Shown one piece after another: positions 35,100-42,844 of a stretch of DNA of 64,000 bases. Made by a program: the position numbers and the translations under genes. The DNA comes from Micromonospora sp. NBC_01740 (GTDB taxonomy: Bacteria; Actinomycetota; Actinomycetes; Mycobacteriales; Micromonosporaceae): assembly GCF_035920365.1 (NCBI RefSeq), contig NZ_CP109150.1:5952001-6016000 (forward strand), read 5' to 3'. The stretch's first letter is position 1. Each line of letters opens with the position of its first letter. The notes under the pieces were generated by a model. That model saw only the letters and a program-made list of their open reading frames with translations, was not told the DNA's origin and did no database searches.

Positions 35100-36877
35100 A
35101 GGGCGGCCTGCGCCTCGACGGTGCTCGCGGCGAGCAGCTCCCGCAGCTCGATGCGCACGCCGGACTCGGCGGCGAGGCGGCTGGCGAGGCGGACGGTCAC
35201 CAGCGACGACCCGCCGAGCTGGAAGAGGTCGTCGTGCACCCCCACCCGGTCGACGTCGAGCAGCTCCTGCCAGAGCCGGGCGACCAGGCGCTCGGCGTCG
35301 GTGCGCGGGGCCAGGTAGGCCGTGCGGTCGGTGGTCTCGACGGGCGGCAGCGCGGCCCGGTCGACCTTCCCGCCGGTGGTCAGCGGGAACTCCGCCACCG
35401 GGACGAACACGGCCGGCACCAGGGCGTCGGGCAGCCGGTCGGTCAGGAAGGCCCGCAGCTCCGGGCTGCTCAGGGGGCGCCGGCTGGCGACGTACGCGGC
35501 CAGCCGGGGGCTGCCGCCGGGCTCGGCGAAGCCGACAACGACCGCCCGCCGGACGTCGGGGTGGGCGGCCAGCGCGGCCTCCACCTCGCCCGGCTCGATG
35601 CGTACCCCATTGATCTTGAGCTGGTCGTCGGCGCGGCCGACGAACTCCAGGCTCCGGTCCGAGCGCCACCGGACCTGGTCGCCGGTGCGGTAGAGCCGCG
35701 CGCCGGGCGGCCCGTACTCGTCCGGAACGAACCGCTCCGCGGTCAGGTCGGGCCGGTTGAGGTACCCGCGGCCGAGCCCGGCCCCGCCCACGTAGAGGTC
35801 GCCGACCACGCCGATCGGCACCGGCCGCCGGTTGGCGTCCAGCACCTGGAGGCGGAGGTTGTCCAGCGGCCGGCCGATCGGCACCGGCCCGGTGCGCTGG
35901 GCGAGGTCGACCTGCTGGGCGGTCACGTCGATGGCGCACTCGGTCGGGCCGTAGGTGTTCCAGACCCGGGTCCCGGGCGCCACCGCCAGCCGCTGGCACA
36001 GCTCGGCGTGCAGCGGCTCGCCGGCGGAGAAGACCAGCCGCAGCGTGGTGCACCTCGGCCAGTCCGGCTCCTCCGTCACCAGTTGCAGCACCGAGGGCAC
36101 GCCCTGGAGCACGGTCGCCCCGGACCGGACGACCGCCGCCACCAGCGCCGCCGGGTCGCGTTCGGCGCCGTCCGGCGCGAGCGCCACCGTCGCCCCGCAG
36201 ATCAGCGGGGCGAAGAACTCCCAGCCGGCCGCGTCGAAGCTCACCGCGGTCTTCTGCAACACCCGGTCCGCCGGCGACAGGCCGTGCTGCCGGACCGTCC
36301 AGGCCACCCGGTTGCCGATGGCCCCGTGGGTGACGACCACGCCCTTGGGACGGCCGGTCGACCCGGAGGTGTAGATGACGTACGCCGCGTTGTCGGGGTC
36401 GATGCGGATTGCCGGCGCGGTGTCCGGTCCGGCCGCGATCCGCGCCCGGTCGGCGTCCAGGCAGACCACGTGGGACGGCCCGGCCAGGGCGCCGTCGCGC
36501 AGGTCGGTCTGGGTGAGCACGACGTCCACCCCGGTGTCGGCGACGATCCACCGTCGCCGGTCCACCGGGTGCGCCGGGTCCAGCGGCAGGTACGCGCCGC
36601 CGGCCCGCCACACCCCGAGCAGGGCGACCACGAGGTCGACTCCCCGGCGCAGGTACACGCCGACCGTCGACTCCGGACCGACGCCCAGCCCGACCAGGTG
36701 CTGGGCGAGCTGGTTGGCGCGCCGGTCGAGTTCGGCGTAGCCGACCCGTACGTCGCCGGCGAGCACCGCGGTCGCGTCGGGCGTCGCCGCGGCCTGGCGG
36801 GCGATCAGGTCCGGCAGGACGACGGGGTCGACCGTGCCCGCTCCGGCGGCCGGCAGGGTGGACAGAGGGGTGCTCAT
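31865..36877 (-). CDS. NRPS A: A-PCP-C-A-PCP (modules 1-2)
   Basis: A 1670-aa synthetase that begins directly with an adenylation domain, so the first amino acid is loaded without an internal C domain; acylation would be done by the free C protein at 39250-40611. Layout: A1 about 25-520, PCP1 (GGSS near 556), C about 615-1050 with HHIASDA near 740, A2 about 1060-1545, PCP2 (GGHS near 1606). Eye-aligned codes: module 1 DAWQFATIDK, which resembles the Gln code DAWQFGLIDK; module 2 DLPIWASVIK, unassigned. ATG 36877 has GGAGGAG upstream. The stop overlaps the NRPS B start by four bases. MbtH lies 66 bases upstream and probably supports the A domains. Confidence 0.93.
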   Translation of the reverse strand: MSTPLSTLPAAGAGTVDPVVLPDLIARQAAATPDATAVLAGDVRVGYAELDRRANQLAQHLVGLGVGPESTVGVYLRRGVDLVVALLGVWRAGGAYLPLDPAHPVDRRRWIVADTGVDVVLTQTDLRDGALAGPSHVVCLDADRARIAAGPDTAPAIRIDPDNAAYVIYTSGSTGRPKGVVVTHGAIGNRVAWTVRQHGLSPADRVLQKTAVSFDAAGWEFFAPLICGATVALAPDGAERDPAALVAAVVRSGATVLQGVPSVLQLVTEEPDWPRCTTLRLVFSAGEPLHAELCQRLAVAPGTRVWNTYGPTECAIDVTAQQVDLAQRTGPVPIGRPLDNLRLQVLDANRRPVPIGVVGDLYVGGAGLGRGYLNRPDLTAERFVPDEYGPPGARLYRTGDQVRWRSDRSLEFVGRADDQLKINGVRIEPGEVEAALAAHPDVRRAVVVGFAEPGGSPRLAAYVASRRPLSSPELRAFLTDRLPDALVPAVFVPVAEFPLTTGGKVDRAALPPVETTDRTAYLAPRTDAERLVARLWQELLDVDRVGVHDDLFQLGGSSLVTVRLASRLAAESGVRIELRELLAASTVEAQAALLTDGDPATPAVVPVPRTGALPLSPAQRRLWLLDQLHPGSPEWVVPLYLRLPGSLTPDTVRAALTALEARHEALRTRYLTHDGEPHQRIDPPGPVDLTIRDAAEVPLVDLVDAQLGRGFDLRTGPLWRATLVTSAGADHLLLVALHHIASDATTAGVLERDLRELCAAGAAGREPDLPELTVHYADYAAWQRGYLTDDRVERELGFWREHLAGVPELTLPLDRPRPAERDPRGAHVEFEVPAQLAEKLTALGRRCSATPFMTMLAGFATLLARYSGQWDVAVGAPTSGRRPAEAEQIAGVFLNPVVVRCTLDPAAPFEAALRAVRSRTLAALAHQDLPFERVVDDLVDVRDLSRTPLYQVMLNAQEGGITGQSTDDEALLDALRRAARIAKTDLTMHVWPRPDGTLAGSLEYATALFDESTVRRMAEHFVRLLAAAVAEPGTPLDDLDLLSPGERHLLLHEVHGPTVSRSAATVCDLFEAQRRRTPDAVALRHGDLTTTYATLDDRANQFAHHLRRSGVARGAVVAVLLDRGVDLVAAILGAWKAGAAVLPLDPSYPAERIGHMLATAGVELGVTQAAYAPRFTVPTLHVDTHRLMVCAGPTHRPGRDTDPEETAYVLFTSGSTGRPKGVALPHRAVSNFLACAVETEALGDRGARGGRGDGAPLFTTIAFDLSIPNLFSPLVSGQAVTLLPAALDIAELGALLVKAGPFDRFIMTPPHLELLTEQLDDEQAGQLSGLIWTAGAALRKETANRWLDRLGPGGLTNSYGPTETTVIMTAHPVETPQTTDIVPIGRAMANTTVRVLDDALRLLPLGVVGELYIGGECLATGYAGRPDLTAERFVPDPYGPPGSRLYRSGDLVRMRPDGVMDFVGRADDQVKVRGYRIELGEIRAVVEEHPGVTRCAVVVHEERLVAFHRGEAPDLAAHCARLLPDYMTPSLLVPVAEIPLNANGKVDRAALLNLLSDAVSTGAAGTEDGLVAPRTVVEERLCAIWSDLLGVPVGVRHNFFAMGGHSVLAGRLVAGLQEEFDLDVSLRLVFEHPTVEAMAGAVEDLIRAEVDALSDADLTEDLRQTKEHQA
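35100..36877 (-). other. Module 1 (A-PCP), loading module, Gln-like code
   Basis: The A domain pocket DAWQFATIDK is nearest to Gln among the codes I know. Beta-ureidoalanine is nearly isosteric with Gln, so the carbamoylated Dap suggested by the cluster could also fit; this is inference only. The PCP motif is LGGSS. Confidence 0.6.
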
Positions 36878-36943
36878 CGGGGTGCTCCTCCGGGGTGGGG
36901 GGTCGATCGCGGACGGCCGGGGGTCACGCCTGCCGTGGGCCTG

Positions 36944-37150
36944 TCAGACGGACGCGCCGTCCATGCGCAGGCGCAGGCTCTTCGGCCGCATGTCGGTCCA
37001 GAGCTCGTTGATCCGGCTGAGGCACTCGTCCCGGGTGCCCTCGGTGCCCTCGGCCCGCCAGCCGGCCGGCAGCGCCCGGTCGCTCCACCAGATCGAGTAC
37101 TGCTCCTCGTCGTTGAGCACCACCAGGTAGCTGCGGTCGTCGTCGCTCAT
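36944..37150 (-). CDS. mbtH: MbtH-family NRPS chaperone
   Basis: A 68-aa protein with the family pattern: NDEEQYSIWW near the N terminus, LPAGWRAEG in the middle, then CLSRINELWTDMRPKSLR. MbtH proteins bind NRPS adenylation domains and make them soluble and active. The ATG at 37150 overlaps the SbnB-like stop by four bases, and NRPS A begins 66 bases further on, the usual position for this partner. Confidence 0.96.
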   Translation of the reverse strand: MSDDDRSYLVVLNDEEQYSIWWSDRALPAGWRAEGTEGTRDECLSRINELWTDMRPKSLRLRMDGASV

Positions 37151-38178
37151 GTTCTCTCCCTCGTGGGTCGCGCGGTCGCCACGGCGGCGGCCGGTACGGG
37201 TGTGAAGTCCTCGATCCGCACGCCGAGGCCCCGCTGGGCCGCCGTGCGGCGGACGTGTTCGGCCAGCGCGATGTCCAGCACGCCCAACCCGAACGGCGAG
37301 ACCACCACCGGTCCGTCGCCCGGGGGCAGCGCCGCACCGCCGGCCAGCCGGCCGATGGTGGTGTGGATGAAGTCCCGGCCCCCGGTGAGCTGCTCGGCCA
37401 GGTGCAGCGAGGTCCGCTCGCGGCACACGTGGTCGGGGTCGTCGACGACGTTGCGGGCCGACAGGATCGCCTCGGGGTGCAGGTCCCGCAGCGACAGGTG
37501 CAGGACCACGCTCCCCGGCTGGCAGGCGGTCAGCTCCAGGTGCGGTTCGCTGGCGGTGGTGGCGATCGAGACCAGCCGGTGGGCGGCCAGGGCCTGCTCG
37601 GCGCTCGCCGCCACGCTGATCGTCGTGGCCGGCAGCAGGGCCGCCGCGCGGGCGGCGAACGCCTCGGCCCGGCGCGGGTCGGTGTCGTGCAGCACCAGCG
37701 AGGCCGGCGGGGTCAGGGCCACCGTCAGGAAGCGCAGCACCTGCTCGTTGATCAGCCCGCAGCCGATCAGCGCCAGGCCGTCCGGGCGGCGCTCGGCGGT
37801 CAGCAGTTGCGCGGCGAGGGCCGCGCCGGCCGCGGTGCGCCGGGCGGAGACGACCGATCCCTCGATCACCGCCTCGGGCTGGCCGGTCTCCAGCGAGTTC
37901 AGCACGATGGCGGCGCTGGCGCGGTCCAGGCCCCGCTCGATGTTGGCCGGGAACGAGGAGATCCACTTCATGCCGGCGGCCGGCGGATCGGAGCCCAGGT
38001 ACGCGGGCAGGCCGATGATGCGGTTGCGGGCGGCGTCGGGGAAGCGCAGGAAGACCGAGTGCGGCACGCTGGTGCGGCCCTGCTCGTGCAGGAGGTACGC
38101 CTGCCGGACGAGGTCGATGACCCGGGCCTCGTCGCCGTCGAGCACGTCCCGGACCACGGCATGGCCGATGATCAGCAT
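37147..38178 (-). CDS. sbnB: SbnB-like dehydrogenase for L-2,3-diaminopropionate
   Basis: A 343-aa member of the ornithine cyclodeaminase/mu-crystallin family. It carries the NAD-binding segment LIGCGLINEQVL mid-protein and the substrate-side stretch KWISSFPANIERGLDRASA. In Staphylococcus, SbnB oxidatively cleaves N-(1-amino-1-carboxy-2-ethyl)-glutamate, the product of SbnA, to L-2,3-diaminopropionate and 2-oxoglutarate. It lies directly downstream of the SbnA-like gene, overlapping it by seven bases (ATGCTGA), the arrangement seen in Dap-containing antibiotic clusters. I chose ATG 38178 with GAAGGG upstream over GTG 38193. It supplies Dap to one or more A domains or to the carbamoyltransferase. 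Confidence 0.92.
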   Translation of the reverse strand: MLIIGHAVVRDVLDGDEARVIDLVRQAYLLHEQGRTSVPHSVFLRFPDAARNRIIGLPAYLGSDPPAAGMKWISSFPANIERGLDRASAAIVLNSLETGQPEAVIEGSVVSARRTAAGAALAAQLLTAERRPDGLALIGCGLINEQVLRFLTVALTPPASLVLHDTDPRRAEAFAARAAALLPATTISVAASAEQALAAHRLVSIATTASEPHLELTACQPGSVVLHLSLRDLHPEAILSARNVVDDPDHVCRERTSLHLAEQLTGGRDFIHTTIGRLAGGAALPPGDGPVVVSPFGLGVLDIALAEHVRRTAAQRGLGVRIEDFTPVPAAAVATARPTRERT

Positions 38179-39152
38179 TTTTCGCCCTTCCACAGGTGGC
38201 TGACCTCGCCGAACTGTTCGGTCACCCAGCGATCGGAGTAGATGGTGTCGAGGTAGCGGTCGCCGTTGTCCGGGAAGATCAGGACGCTGGTGCTCCCGGC
38301 GGGCAGGTCGGCCATGCGGCGCCGCAGCGCGGCCACCGTCGCCCCGGAGGATCCGCCGGCGAGGATGGCCTCCCGGACCGCCAGCAACCGGCAGCCGACC
38401 ACGCAGTCGAGGTCGGAGACGTGCAGCACCTCGTCCGGCCGGGCGTTGGCGGCCAGCGGCGGCACCACCGAGGCGCCGTGCCCGGGGATCAGCCGGGGCG
38501 CGGGCGGGTGGCCGAAGATCGCGCTGCCGACGGCGTCGACCGCGACGATCCGGGTGCGGTGGCCGTTCTCGCGCAGGTAGTCGGCGCAGCCGACCAGGGT
38601 GCCGCAGGTGCCGGTGGAGCAGAACAGGTAGTCGACCCGGCCGTCCAGCTCGGTCATGATCTCGGCCATGGTCTGCCGCTGGGCCCGGGCGTTGAGCGGG
38701 TTGGTGTACTGGTCCGGGCGGTAGGCGCCGGGCACGGTCTCCACCAGCTCGCGCACGCGGCGGCGCCGGACCGCGAGATACTCGCCGGTCACCGGGTCGG
38801 GGTGCTCGATCATGTCGATCTCGGCCTGGTACGCGGCCAGCACCGCCAGGTTCTGCCGGGTGGTCTTCGGGTCCACCACGCAGATGAACCGGATCCCGAA
38901 GTACGCGCAGATCTGGGCCAGGCCGATGGCGAGGTTGCCGGAGCTGGACTCCACCACCACGGACCGTCCCGGCACCAGTTCGCCGGATTCGATCTTTCCG
39001 CGCAGCATGTTCAGCGCGGCCCGGTCCTTGATGCTCCCGCCCGGATTGAACTGTTCGAGTTTCGCGTACGCCCGGGCGGGAAATTCGGGAAACAACCGGT
39101 CCAGGCGCACCAGGGGCGTGTTGCCGACCGTGGAGAGAATTCCCTGATCCAT
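38172..39152 (-). CDS. sbnA: SbnA-like PLP synthase for L-2,3-diaminopropionate
   Basis: A 326-aa cysteine-synthase-fold enzyme, the same length as staphylococcal SbnA. The PLP lysine is in NPGGSIKDRAA, the cofactor/substrate loop is ESSSGNLAIG and the phosphate cup is STGTCGTL. SbnA joins O-phosphoserine and glutamate to give the amino acid that SbnB then splits to Dap. The start is ATG 39152, preceded by GGAGAGGGGG; the in-frame start at 39191 lacks a good ribosome site. A cysteine synthase of primary metabolism is an alternative in isolation, but the neighbouring SbnB-like gene makes Dap synthesis much more likely. Confidence 0.92.
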   Translation of the reverse strand: MDQGILSTVGNTPLVRLDRLFPEFPARAYAKLEQFNPGGSIKDRAALNMLRGKIESGELVPGRSVVVESSSGNLAIGLAQICAYFGIRFICVVDPKTTRQNLAVLAAYQAEIDMIEHPDPVTGEYLAVRRRRVRELVETVPGAYRPDQYTNPLNARAQRQTMAEIMTELDGRVDYLFCSTGTCGTLVGCADYLRENGHRTRIVAVDAVGSAIFGHPPAPRLIPGHGASVVPPLAANARPDEVLHVSDLDCVVGCRLLAVREAILAGGSSGATVAALRRRMADLPAGSTSVLIFPDNGDRYLDTIYSDRWVTEQFGEVSHLWKGEKC

Positions 39153-39249
39153 TTCAACCCCCTCTCCGGGCTGACGGAAGGTCGCCCGCATCCGCCGTGC
39201 GGGCGCTGTGCGGCACCCGTCGACGACGGGCGCCGGATGACCGGGGTGC

Positions 39250-40611
39250 TCAGCTCATGCCGAGTTCGAGCAGCATCCGCTCGTCGACGTCGCCGGCCAG
39301 GCGGGCGTCGGCCACCGTCGCGGCCGGGTCGGCGCAGGCCGCGCCGAGCAGGGCCAGGTACTGGTCGAAGAGCCGCTCGACGGTGGCGCGGTCGAGCAGG
39401 TCCCGGTCGTAGTTGAACTCGGTACGCAGGGCCAGGTCGGGCAGCTGGTGCACCGTCACGGCGAGGTCGAACTGCCCTTCGTCGTACGGCACCACCAGCT
39501 GGCGGACCCGGTGCCCGACGAATCCGTTGCTCGTGTCGGACAGGGTGTCGCCGTGCTGCCGGGTGAGCAGCGTGATGGTGACCCGCACCAGCGGGTCCCG
39601 GTCCCGGCGGGCCGCCTGGACCAGGGGGAACGGGTAGGCGGCGCGTGCCACGCCCTCCGAGAGCTGGCGTCCCGCGGCGGCGATCGCCGTCGCGAAGGTG
39701 GTGCCCGGGGTGAACGACGACCGCAGCACGACCGGGTTCACCAGCATCCCGACGACCTCCCGCAGCGCCCGCCCCCGCCGCAGCGAGACCGGGCAGCCGA
39801 TGGTGAACTCGCCCTGCCCCGTGCACCGGTGCAGCAGCGCCTCGAAGACGCCGAGCAGGACCGTGAACGGGGTCACCGCCAGGGTGGCGGCCGTGGCGCG
39901 TACCTGCCGGGCGACGTCGTCCGGCAGCATCCGGGCCACGGACGCGCCCCGGTACGAGCGGGTGGCGGAGCGGGGCCGGTCGGTGGGCAGGGTGGCGGCG
40001 GTGGCGCCGGCGCAGGTGCGGGCCCAGTGCTCGGCCAGCTCGGCGCGCCGCGGCCCGGCCAGCATGGCCTGCTCGCGGGCGACGAACTCGTCGTAGCTGG
40101 GCCGCGTCGGCCAGTCCACCGTGTCCCCGCCCCGACCCGCCCGGTACGCGTCGCCGAGGTCCCGCCAGATCAGGTACTGGGAGAGCCCGTCGGTGGCGAT
40201 GTGGTGGATGACCAGCACCAGCGCGCAGTCCGTGGGCCGGCGCAGCAGCACCGCCCGCAGCGGGCCGTCCTGTTCGAGCCGGAGCGGCTGCTCGCCGACG
40301 GCGTGGATGAGCGTACGCAGGGTCTCGTCGTCCACGTCGCCGACGTCGCGGACCTCGATCGCGCCCGAGCCGGCGGGGTCGACGAGCCGCACCGGCCCCG
40401 CTCCGGTCTCGGCGAACCGGGACCGGAGCAGGTCGTGCCGAGCCTGGACGGCGACGAGGGCGGCCCGCAGCACGTCGGTGTCGAGGACCGGCTCGGCGAG
40501 CACGGCCGTCACCACGTTGCTGGTCGAGCTCTCGGGCGCGAGTCGGTACAGCGCCCACTGCGCGGCCTGACCGACGGACAGCTCCCGGGTGTCCCCGTCG
40601 CCGGCGTTCAC
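39250..40611 (-). CDS. Free-standing condensation domain, probable N-acylation enzyme
   Basis: A 453-aa single condensation domain with a complete HHIATDG motif (His136-His137, Asp141) and the later NPVVLRSSF and TRTEF-like segments of the fold. Because NRPS A starts with an A domain, a separate C protein is needed to put an acyl group on residue 1. This one is translationally coupled to the ACP (GTGA overlap at 40608-40611), so I infer that it transfers the acyl chain from that ACP to the first aminoacyl-PCP. This split of the starter C domain from the synthetase is less common than fusion. Confidence 0.87.
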   Translation of the reverse strand: MNAGDGDTRELSVGQAAQWALYRLAPESSTSNVVTAVLAEPVLDTDVLRAALVAVQARHDLLRSRFAETGAGPVRLVDPAGSGAIEVRDVGDVDDETLRTLIHAVGEQPLRLEQDGPLRAVLLRRPTDCALVLVIHHIATDGLSQYLIWRDLGDAYRAGRGGDTVDWPTRPSYDEFVAREQAMLAGPRRAELAEHWARTCAGATAATLPTDRPRSATRSYRGASVARMLPDDVARQVRATAATLAVTPFTVLLGVFEALLHRCTGQGEFTIGCPVSLRRGRALREVVGMLVNPVVLRSSFTPGTTFATAIAAAGRQLSEGVARAAYPFPLVQAARRDRDPLVRVTITLLTRQHGDTLSDTSNGFVGHRVRQLVVPYDEGQFDLAVTVHQLPDLALRTEFNYDRDLLDRATVERLFDQYLALLGAACADPAATVADARLAGDVDERMLLELGMS

Positions 40612-40847
40612 TTGGCGCCGAGCACGAAGTCGGTGAGGTCCCGGACGCGGACGAAGTTGCCGACCTCCTCGTCCGGCACCTCGATGTCGAAGTGCATCTC
40701 GGCGGCGCCGAGCAGGTCGACCAGCTTGAGCGAGTCGAGGCCGAGGTCCACGAAGGTGTCGTCGGCGGAGATCGGCCGGTCCTGCTCCTCGGTCATCAGC
40801 TTGCGGGTCAGCTGCTCGACGTCGGCGGCCACCTGGTCAACGGTCAT
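40608..40847 (-). CDS. Acyl carrier protein
   Basis: A 79-aa carrier with the phosphopantetheine site at Ser39 in LGLDSLKLVD and the acidic helix surfaces of type II ACPs. It lies between the KAS III gene (24-base gap) and the free C domain (4-base overlap). It probably carries the starter acyl chain through ketoreduction and dehydration, then to the C domain. It is cluster-specific rather than the housekeeping AcpP, judging from its context. Confidence 0.93.
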   Translation of the reverse strand: MTVDQVAADVEQLTRKLMTEEQDRPISADDTFVDLGLDSLKLVDLLGAAEMHFDIEVPDEEVGNFVRVRDLTDFVLGAK

Positions 40848-40871
40848 GTCAGTGTCCTTTCGGGAGGGTGT

Positions 40872-41828
40872 TCAGGGCATCCGGACGATCTGGCCGGCGT
40901 AGGCGAGGCCGGCGCCGAAGCCGAGCAGCAGCGCCTTGTCGCCGGGCTTGGTACGGCCGCTCTCGTGCAGCCGGCTCAGCGCGAGCGGCACCGAGGCCGC
41001 CGAGGTGTTCCCCGTGTCGATCACGTCCCGGGCGACCTTCTCCTCGGGGATCTCCAGGATCTCGGCGAGCTGCTCGATGATCCGCAGGTTCGCCTGGTGC
41101 GGCACGAACCAGTCGATCTCCGACAGGTCGATTCCGGCGCGGGCGCAGGCCTCCCGGGCGACCGGGGGGATGTTCTTGGTGGACCACCGGTAGACCAGCG
41201 GCCCGTTCATCGAGGCGTACTCCTTGCCGTCCTTGGCCCACTTCGTGCCTAGGATCGGGGCCCGCCGGCCGTCGCTGCCCCACACCACCGGGCCGATGCC
41301 CTCGGTCCCGGAGCGGGAGATGACCGCGGCGCCCGCGCCGTCGCCGAAGATGACGTACGTCGCCGGGTCCTCGGGGTCGATGAACTCGGTGAGGTGCTCG
41401 GCGCCGACGACCAGCACGTTGCGCGCCTCGCCGAGCCGGACCGCGTTCGACGCGACCGACACCGAGTAGGCGAAGCCCGCGCAGGCGGCGTTCAGGTCGA
41501 ACGCGCCGGTGGCGGGGATGCCGATCCGGTGTGCGACCTCCGGCGCGCCGCCCGGGATCCGGTCCCGCTTGGTGGCGGTGGCCAGGATGAGCAGGTCGAC
41601 CTCGGAGGGGTCGACGTTCGCCATCGCCAGCGCCTTCGCGCCGGCCTCGGCCGACATCACCGGCACGGTCTCCCCGGGACCGGCGGCGTGCCGGGTCTTG
41701 ATGCCCGTGCGCTCCTCGATCCACTCCGTGGTCACGTCCGTACGCAGTGCGATGTCCGGGTTGGTGACCACGCGGGTGGGCCGATAGGCGCCGAGCCCGG
41801 TGATCGCCGAACCGAAGATGCTCGACAT
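40872..41828 (-). CDS. Beta-ketoacyl-ACP synthase III (FabH-like)
   Basis: A 318-aa thiolase-fold enzyme with the full KAS III triad: Cys116 in NAACAGFAYS, His244 in VPHQANLR and Asn274 in TGNTSAAS. FabH-type enzymes condense an acyl-CoA with malonyl-ACP. Here it would start the acyl tail, with the ACP, ketoreductase and dehydratases of the same cluster completing one round to an enoyl-ACP. It begins at ATG 41828 after a 179-base divergent intergenic region that must hold its promoter. Confidence 0.92.
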   Translation of the reverse strand: MSSIFGSAITGLGAYRPTRVVTNPDIALRTDVTTEWIEERTGIKTRHAAGPGETVPVMSAEAGAKALAMANVDPSEVDLLILATATKRDRIPGGAPEVAHRIGIPATGAFDLNAACAGFAYSVSVASNAVRLGEARNVLVVGAEHLTEFIDPEDPATYVIFGDGAGAAVISRSGTEGIGPVVWGSDGRRAPILGTKWAKDGKEYASMNGPLVYRWSTKNIPPVAREACARAGIDLSEIDWFVPHQANLRIIEQLAEILEIPEEKVARDVIDTGNTSAASVPLALSRLHESGRTKPGDKALLLGFGAGLAYAGQIVRMP

Positions 41829-42007
41829 CGTTCTCCCTTCGTCAACCCGGCCGGCAGCCGTGTCGAGGACTGCCGGGAGAAAGGCTCGGGCAGCCGCCTC
41901 ATAGCTTCTCTACATATCGACGCGGCATAGGAATGCCATAGCCGGCGGCGGAAGTCTGCGCCGGGCACGGACCGCCGAGGCCCGAAGGCCGATCGAGAAG
42001 GTCCAGG
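41829..42007. promoter_or_regulatory. Divergent promoter region with element shared with 44443-44548
   Basis: This 179-base gap drives the KAS III gene leftward and the SDR gene rightward. It contains CTTCTCTACA followed by CGCGGC (41905-41926). The same two words, also preceded by TA-rich sequence, occur at 44471-44486 upstream of the dehydratase gene. The shared element is a candidate site for the cluster regulator. Confidence 0.4.
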
Positions 42008-42844
42008 ATGAGAGACTTCACTGACAGGGTGGCGGTGGTCACCGGCGCCGGCTCGGGCATCGGCCGCGCGCTCGCCGTCGAGCTGGCCGCCCGGGGCGCC
42101 CTGCTCGCCGTCTCCGACGTGGACGACGAGGGGCTGCGGGAGACCGTACGGCGCTGCGCGGGCCGCGACGGCCAGGTGCGCGGATACCGGCTGGACGTGT
42201 CGGACCGGGCCGCGGTGCTGGCACACGCCGAGCGGGTCGAGGGCGACTTCGGCCGCGCCGACCTGGTCGTCAACAACGCCGGGGTGACCCTGCTCGCCTC
42301 GGTCTCCGACGGGGCCTGGGAAGACCTCGAATGGGTCATGAACGTCGACTTCTGGGGAGTCGTGCACGGCACCCGGGCGTTCCTGCCGCTGTTGACGGCG
42401 TCGCGGGGTCACCTGGTCAACGTCTCCAGCGTGCTGGGGCTGGCCGGTGCGCCGATGCAGAGCGGGTACAACGCCGCCAAGTTCGCCGTCCGGGGCTTCA
42501 CGGAGGCGGTGGCGCAGGAACTGCGGGCCGACGGGGTGCCGGTCGGGGTGAGCTGCGTACATCCCGGCCGGATCAGGACGAACATCATGCGCAACGCCCG
42601 CAACGACGGGTTGCGCGACTACCAGGCGGTCCGGGAGCACTTCGAGCGTTCGGTGGACGTCACGGCGGAGCACGCCGCCCGCGTCATCCTGCGCGGGGTG
42701 GCCCGCAACCGGGCCCGGATCCTGGTCGGGGCGGACGCCTACCGCACCGAGATCCTGACCCGGCTGCTCGGACCGTGGTACCCGAGGCCGGCCGCCGGCC
42801 GTGGCCGGCGGCCGGTCACATCGACAGGCCGCCGTCCACGGTGA
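42008..42844 (+). CDS. Short-chain dehydrogenase, antisense to the cluster
   Basis: A 278-aa classical SDR: TGAGSGIG cofactor loop near residue 12, NNAG mid-protein and a catalytic Ser plus YNAAK further on. It is the only cluster-internal gene on the plus strand, and its 3' end overlaps the ketoreductase gene on the other strand by 29 bases (42816-42844). It starts at ATG 42008 with AGG upstream. Its C-terminal 30 residues are Arg/Pro-rich and may simply be read-through into the overlap. It could reduce a keto group of the acyl chain or be unrelated; the sequence does not decide. Confidence 0.82.
   Translation: MRDFTDRVAVVTGAGSGIGRALAVELAARGALLAVSDVDDEGLRETVRRCAGRDGQVRGYRLDVSDRAAVLAHAERVEGDFGRADLVVNNAGVTLLASVSDGAWEDLEWVMNVDFWGVVHGTRAFLPLLTASRGHLVNVSSVLGLAGAPMQSGYNAAKFAVRGFTEAVAQELRADGVPVGVSCVHPGRIRTNIMRNARNDGLRDYQAVREHFERSVDVTAEHAARVILRGVARNRARILVGADAYRTEILTRLLGPWYPRPAAGRGRRPVTSTGRRPR

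Noticed and set aside
8442..36877. The repeated NRPS modules as a CRISPR-like or satellite array
   Set aside because: The periodicity of about 3.2 kb is that of NRPS modules, with full protein domains in each unit.
24180..38203. Other very long plus-strand frames (about 2100 codons each) opposite the NRPS genes
   Set aside because: Same cause; the translations are rich in His, Gln, Arg and Val with no known fold.
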